This document shows, piece after piece, positions 61,722-64,000 of a stretch of 64,000 bases of DNA (positions are counted from its first letter, which is position 1; each line of letters starts with the position of its first letter). The notes under the pieces were generated by a model, which saw only the letters and a program-made list of their open reading frames with translations, had not been told where the DNA came from and did not search any database. Origin of the DNA: Loxodes magnus (Eukaryota; Ciliophora; Karyorelictea; Loxodida; Loxodidae); NCBI GenBank assembly GCA_946699065.1, contig CAMPDV010000119.1, positions 62,001 to 126,000 of the forward strand, in the 5' to 3' direction. A program made the position numbers and the translations under genes.

Positions 61722-64000
61722 ATTAATAATACTTTTGTTATAGTTTTAAATATTTGTAGTAATGACTAATTAAACTACTAAGGTATAATAAAGATTTAGT
61801 TGATTGTATTAAACTAAAATAGCTTCTTAAATCAAATTAGTTTAATATACTTTATTTAGATGTGTATGATATATGTCTATTATCTATTTCATTAGAAATG
61901 CTAAATAATCTTTATTTATTCTTATTTAAGTTTTATATCTTAGATATGCTTTTATTCTCAATTTGCAACTTCATATAATAAGTTTATCTTTTATCTCTAA
62001 AGCCTAATTGATTAAATCTAAATTTATCTCTTACTAAATACTTATTGTTTTGTATTTCTTCTAAGCAAGCATTATATCAAATACTCTGCTACAACTTTAA
62101 ATAGTATCATTTAAATATCTAACCTTAGTAGAATTTATTGTAATAAAGCATTTTAATCTGAATGAAAGCTTTACCTTTAATATGTAATATAGCTTTATAG
62201 CATTTTAATGTTAGCAATATGTACTTCTATCTTTATTTATTTAAGTTTTATTCTATTCTTAGCATTTTTCTTAAGGCTACATTAAAATACATCGTAAGAT
62301 TTGCTCTAGTTATATTTCACTCTTACTAAATAATTTTCATTTTACACAAAAAAAGATTAAGCATAGCTGAGTAATTATAAATTTTAGATTATATAATCAA
62401 ATAATTTTCTTAAATTTGCTTATTTATTTGGAAGCTTTTTTAATGAGATAACTATGCTAAATGATGTAGTCTGAAAAAAAGATTGCTAAACTTCTTTATG
62501 TAATTATTAATGAAATAATTGTTTTATCTGAATCATTAATAAGTAAAACATTGAAAAATTAAAAATGATGAATATCGAAAATAGTAGGTCTAAGCTGTTT
62601 ATAATTGAAAAATAGCAAATTTATATTTAATCTTTTATTAAAGCAAGAATATTATTCTTATGCTACTTAAAAAAAATTAACTATTTTTGGTTTTTAATAA
62701 TAGAAATTATTATTTTCGTGGTATCATTATTAATAGAATCACAATGATTAGAAGTTTTGGTGTCAAAAAAGTACTCAAGCTTGCTTGAATCTTCTATGTC
62801 ATGAATCTAGATTATTTTCAGATTATTTTACTTGCTTTTTACTATAAGTAAATCACAACATTTGTTATTAAACTTATTAATTGCTTTTAAATAAATGGAA
62901 CTTTTTTATTTACTTTAAATGTTTTTTCCTATAAAGCAAGCATTCTTGAGTACATTATATTTTAAATATATTTTCCTTTTAATTTTCTATTATTCTCTAT
63001 TCCTTTTGATTAAGTTGATAGTAAATTTGTACTTTATGAGCTCCCATTTGCAATATCAGTAAGTTTTTAATCTTCAATAGGGAATATCTTTTGTTGAAGG
63101 TTATTTTTCTATTTCAATTGGATTGTTGAATAATTAGAATTTACTTGTCTTACAGTTCCTAGTATTTGAAATTTCCCTAACAACTACTCTCTCTTTAAAA
63201 CTCTCCATTAAATTTGTTGCAAGTGCCTATTCCTATCTTAAAATTGAGTTTTCACATTTTAAATATCCAATAATGTTTATCAATATTAAATTCGTTGTCT
63301 ATTATCACTAATAGCCTTATTAATTTTGGTTCTTCATTCAAAGAAAGAAAATATCCTTAGCAACATCCTACTATATTTAATAAAGCAAAAAATAAAAGCA
63401 AGCAATCTTTTAATTTTTTCCTATAAAGTATAATCAACTAAGTACAAATATCCAATCTTAATTTTACCTTATTTTTTGGAAGATTCTAATAGTTTTTCTT
63501 AGATGGATAATCAAAATTTAGTATCTTATATTTTTAATAATTAAAATAATTCTATAGAGGGTGGTTAGTGGAACAATCTAGCTATTTATTATAGAAACTA
63601 TCAACCTAATTATTAAGTATTATAATTCTTTTTATTTATAGGATTTCATAAAATTCCTATCTTTCTTTATCTGAGTACGAAAAAGAGCAGATATTTCTAT
63701 TAAATAAGTGTATCTAATAAACTTTTACGCTAAAAACTTTGTTTTTATAGTTTATCAAGTAGCTTCAAGTTATATCTAGGTTTTTATTTTTTACTACGAT
63801 GATATTTTTTTAATGATAATAGTATAATTCATACCTAACTAAAAAAGTGCTTTAAAGCTTTTATTAGTCAGTTTTAATTTTAAACTAATTATATCTTTAC
63901 ACTCTCATTCATAAGCTATGTTCCATTTTATTTCTATAATAATTTAGATACTTAAATATTTGTAGGATTAGCTAGCTTAATAACTGTATTCACTATATCT
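61722..64000. other. AT-rich end of the window
   Basis: No confident gene. A plus-strand frame from ATG 62744 to about 63290 reads as a hydrophobic protein but has the composition of AT-rich noise in this code. No telomeric repeat, RNA gene or mobile element seen. Confidence 0.45.

Noticed and set aside
62744..63290. Hydrophobic open frame near the window end
   Set aside because: Composition matches noise and there is no homology or paralog.
1..64000. TGA as selenocysteine or cysteine
   Set aside because: TGA falls on conserved Trp positions in three families and alternates with TGG in repeats; no selenocysteine-specific context seen.
1..64000. Bacterial or organellar origin because of closely spaced genes and T-run hairpins
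   Set aside because: A eukaryote-type IleRS, IQCE-like and EF-hand proteins, GT-AG introns and TAA/TAG-Gln all indicate a ciliate nucleus.

Overview
The window is nuclear DNA of a ciliate. It is very AT-rich, and its genes read through only if TAA and TAG mean glutamine. TGA has two meanings here. It is the usual terminal stop, and it also stands inside many genes at positions where the family has tryptophan: the Trp of the kinase DIW motif, the Trp after GVGG/S in a PTC7-type phosphatase, and the Trp of the TPR consensus. One gene spells the same motif (RPQSANWN) once with TGA and once with TGG. This matches the karyorelict nuclear code (Loxodes and relatives). Condylostoma, where TAA and TAG can also terminate, is the main alternative, and a few gene ends here leave that open. 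Introns are tiny, mostly 16-20 bp. Because TGA is rare and also sense, open frames are long in every direction and openness alone proves nothing. I relied on homology, composition and shared paralog structure.

Layout. 1-2244: 3' part of a Cys-rich, multi-pass membrane protein (+). 3081-3696 and 9055-9670: a 616-bp inverted repeat, each arm carrying one copy of a small secreted ML-like protein, flanking a complete cytosolic isoleucyl-tRNA synthetase (5064-8318, +). 9918-11656: a secreted thermonuclease-like gene (+), tail-to-tail with an unknown gene (-). 11705-18976: a 2,423-residue secreted/anchored surface protein with 29 in-frame TGA codons. 19084-21628: a Ser/Thr kinase. 22069-23000: coding DNA of unclear structure. 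23190-25192: a PTC7-like phosphatase (-), divergent from an unknown gene (+). 27716-34869: a membrane protein, a large unknown protein, a small coiled-coil protein and an EF-hand protein, all +. 37027-41611: two adjacent coiled-coil genes resembling IQCE, the second with EF-hand-like segments. 41683-47063: three unknown genes, including a 931-residue helical protein. 47.7-61.7 kb: five TPR genes, four on - and one on +. All five end in the same ~90-residue C-terminal module, which I do not recognise. The rest is AT-rich spacer.

No operon logic is expected. Genes are packed closely in places (10 to about 110 bp apart between 9.9 and 25 kb and again at 37-44 kb) and sparsely in the TPR region. 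The most unusual content is the dual-meaning TGA, the micro-introns, and the expanding TPR family with its own C-terminal module.
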